Of a DNA stretch of 64,000 nt, positions 61,676-64,000 are shown piece after piece. The stretch's first letter is position 1. Each line of letters starts with the position of its first letter. The stretch comes from Drosophila persimilis. Its lineage: Eukaryota > Arthropoda > Insecta > Diptera > Drosophilidae. Both the position numbers and the translations under genes were made by a program. A model generated the notes under the pieces. It did no database searches and was not told the DNA's origin. It saw only the letters and a program-made list of their open reading frames with translations. Location: NCBI RefSeq assembly GCF_003286085.1, contig NW_020825708.1, positions 1 to 64,000 of the forward strand, written 5' to 3'.

Positions 61676-64000
61676 TGTCGGGTCAAGCAGCTTAAATATT
61701 TTAAATTATTGCCAGTGGTGCGGCCCAAAGGAAATGCATTTTGGTTTTGTCGTTTCCAATGCCCCCACTGCAAAGATCATTTGCTACCGCATATGCGCAT
61801 GCAGCGGAATTCTTTCGTCTCCTTATGTCGCAATCTCTCGGACTCGGCTTAACAGCGTCCCCGAGCAGCTCTAACGCTCTCGGGCTATCATACGCTCTCG
61901 CTCGCGTCTAAGCTTGCTGCATAGGGCCCGGCAGATTGGCCCTTCAGCCCTTGCATGGGCAGTTTTGAGCTAATCGTCGCAGCTATTAGATTGCCATATG
62001 TACATACGCGATAAGTAGGTTTACATATGCAAATAAATTGTGAATTATAACAGCCTCTCGACTTTCATTAACTTCAAATTGCAACAGTTATTAAAAACGC
62101 CTAATAGCTTAACATTTGGTGACCCCGACGTGATTGTGCAATAAATAATCTATCAGTGCAATCACCAACTAATATAGCATTCAAAGATCTAAACTAATTG
62201 CCATCTCAACCAGTGTCATCAACCACATAAGTTATCCATAAGTTATCTATTGCTCGTGTTACTCTTTGCGACGATGGCAGCCATGTGACTAAAACTTTAG
62301 GACTTGCGTGGGATCCGGTTTCTGATCTACTATTATTTTCGCTCTCGGCCCTTCAATCTTCTTTGAATTCCTGCTAGCGCTCTGTTTTGTCATCCATAGC
62401 GCGATTCTACGATCCTCTCGGACTAGCTGGTCCCGTAATTACTAAATCCAAAATCTTTCTCCAGCGTTTGTGCCAAGAGAAGTTGTCCTAGGATGAAAGC
62501 CTTCCAGTCGCACTGAACACCGAGTGGCAGGAAATATGCACCAGGTTTGGTCAGATTCGTCGACTTGAATTTCCTCGGCTTGTAGTCCTTCCAGACTCTA
62601 CGCTGGAAATTCACGGATTTTGCGATGCCAGCAACGAGGCTTATGGTGCATGCATTTTTGTCATGTCCTAGGGTCAGCATTCCAGCAGTCACTTACTGTG
62701 TGCCAAATCTCGTGTGGCTCCTTTGAAGACACTTACAGTACCAAAGTTGGAGCTTTGTGGAGCGGAGTTGCTGGCTAGGCTCATATCTGAGATAGCTGGA
62801 ATGAATGTATTCAAGGGAAGGTGTTACTGTTGGTGTGATTCTGCCGTTGCGCTCTCTTGGATTCGGGACGAGCCGTCAAGATTTAATATTTTTGTTGCAA
62901 ATAGAGTGTCAACGATTCAGGAAATGACCGAAAAAATGGAATGGCGCTATGTTCCCACAGCTTTAAACCCAGCCGACATTCTGTCTCGAGGGGCTCATCC
63001 GACTGAGCTGAATGAGTCACCTCTTTGGGCTCATGGTCCTCCATTTCTTTGCGGCTCCTCAGATGACTGGCCACCCACTGTGCTACCTGATAAGCCAGCC
63101 CTTGAACTTCGTCGGAAGGCTCTTCTGCTCAAATCGCCCTACATGGACATTATTGCTAATTCCAAGTATGCGAATTCATTTCCTTCTTTGCAACGCGTTT
63201 TCGGATACATTCACAAGTTTTGCAACCGAATTCGGCGCCCCGGTCTCACTGTCTCAGACATTGAACATGGAACCCAGGTATTGCTACGACTAGTCCAGCG
63301 TACTCATCTATGGGAGGACATGAAGTCACTGCGGGCAAGGGGAGCAGTCTCCTCATCGAGCTCAATCGCATCGTTATCGCCATTCATGGATCAGTTTGGA
63401 CTTCTCAGGGTAGATGTTCGACTGAAAAGCTCTTCGTTGGAATTTGATGGCCGTCATCCAATCATCTTGCCCAGCAGCCATCCACTGACTCTTGCAATAA
63501 TCTCCCATTTTCATGAGCGGAATCTGCAGGCTGGTCCTCGAGCTTTGCTTGGACTAATTCGTTCCCAATATTGGCCTATTGGGGGGAGGAAGACGGTAAA
63601 CAAGGCAGTAAACAAGTGCGTAAGATGCTTTCGACTGAAGCCCAGGGTATTGGAGCATATTATGGCGGATCTTCCAAAGGAGCGGCTCGATGGTTCTCAT
63701 GCCTTTGAGATCACAGGCGTGGACTTCTGTGGGCCGTTTTTCTACAAACCGGAGGCACGCAACAAGGCTCCAATCAAGTGCTACATCTGCATCTTCATTT
63801 GTTCCGCTACCAAGGCTGTTCATCTGGAGCTTATAAAGAACTTATCCACAGTTGCTTTTCTACATGGACTAAGGCACTTCATATGTACTAGACGAAAGCC
63901 GCGGCAAATTTGGTCAGACAACGCAACCAATTTTGTCGGCGCTAAGAATGAGCTGATGGAATTAAAGCGCCTGGTCCTCAGCGATGACCATCAGAAGGCG
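61676..64000 (+). mobile_element. BEL/Pao element copy 2, cut by window end
   Basis: LTR 61676-62114 (439 bp, with an internal loss of about 33 bp near 61991 relative to copy 1), primer site, same deleted leader-pol junction as copy 1, pol to the window end. Confidence 0.88.
62285..64000 (+). pseudogene. pol: BEL/Pao Pol fragment with three nonsense mutations
   Basis: Collinear with 30637-32360 but with TAG at 62375-62377 (Trp in copy 1), 62489-62491 (Trp) and 62669-62671 (Lys); otherwise almost identical through RNase H and into the integrase core. Runs off the window. Clearly inactivated, whereas copy 1 is open here. Confidence 0.88.

Noticed and set aside
1..64000. tRNA or rRNA genes
   Set aside because: No cloverleaf with conserved T-loop/D-loop boxes or rRNA core was noticed; tRNA-like strings are only primer-binding sites.

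Overview
This is Drosophila repeat-rich, probably heterochromatic DNA. Copia, gypsy/Osvaldo-like, BEL/Pao and errantivirus-type elements, a Jockey-clade LINE, at least 16 copies of one ISY/DINE-1-like (Helentron-type) element, spliceosomal introns with GT..AG ends and no bacterial-style genes all point there. The ISY sequences and copia variant suggest the obscura group (pseudoobscura/miranda-like). A Y, neo-Y or pericentromeric origin is a reasonable inference but is not shown by the window.

Layout. 1-775 is an ISY fragment. 776-4455 is amplicon copy A, carrying a two-exon gene on the minus strand. 4456-24587 is inverted-repeat arm L: a low-complexity ORF, an errantivirus LTR/env/integrase (minus), then the 3' exons of an nrf-6-like acyltransferase. 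Arm L is split by an intact copia (6079-20976), whose own 3' LTR holds a 9.9-kb gypsy/Osvaldo-like element (10976-20920). 24588-28005 is amplicon copy B. 28006-33480 holds ISY, an LTR of a second gypsy-like family ('family B') and a BEL/Pao element. 33480-36300 is an nrf-6-like pseudogene. 36330-40845 is amplicon copy C, split by a full-length ISY. 41545-46775 is arm R, the near-identical reverse complement of arm L without copia. 46767-50088 is a gag-only LINE fragment with a long A/C-rich 3' region. 50089-52771 and 53903-59968 are two defective family-B elements. 60658-64000 repeats the LTR-ISY-BEL arrangement seen at 28976-32360.

The only host-type genes seen are the amplified two-exon membrane-protein gene (three copies, all open, differing by in-frame deletions) and nrf-6-like acyltransferase copies (one near-complete pseudogene, two identical 3' fragments). 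Everything else is mobile DNA. Nested insertions with visible target duplications give a relative history: errantivirus insertion, ISY insertion, arm duplication, copia insertion in one arm only, then gypsy insertion into copia.

The most unusual signals are: the ISY-bounded amplification of an unrecognised gene with frame-preserving deletions; an undescribed third ORF downstream of pol in two different gypsy-like families, with protein repeats and a possibly shared C-terminal motif; and a gag-only LINE with HeT-A-like strand bias joined head-to-tail to a second copy of its own 3' terminus.
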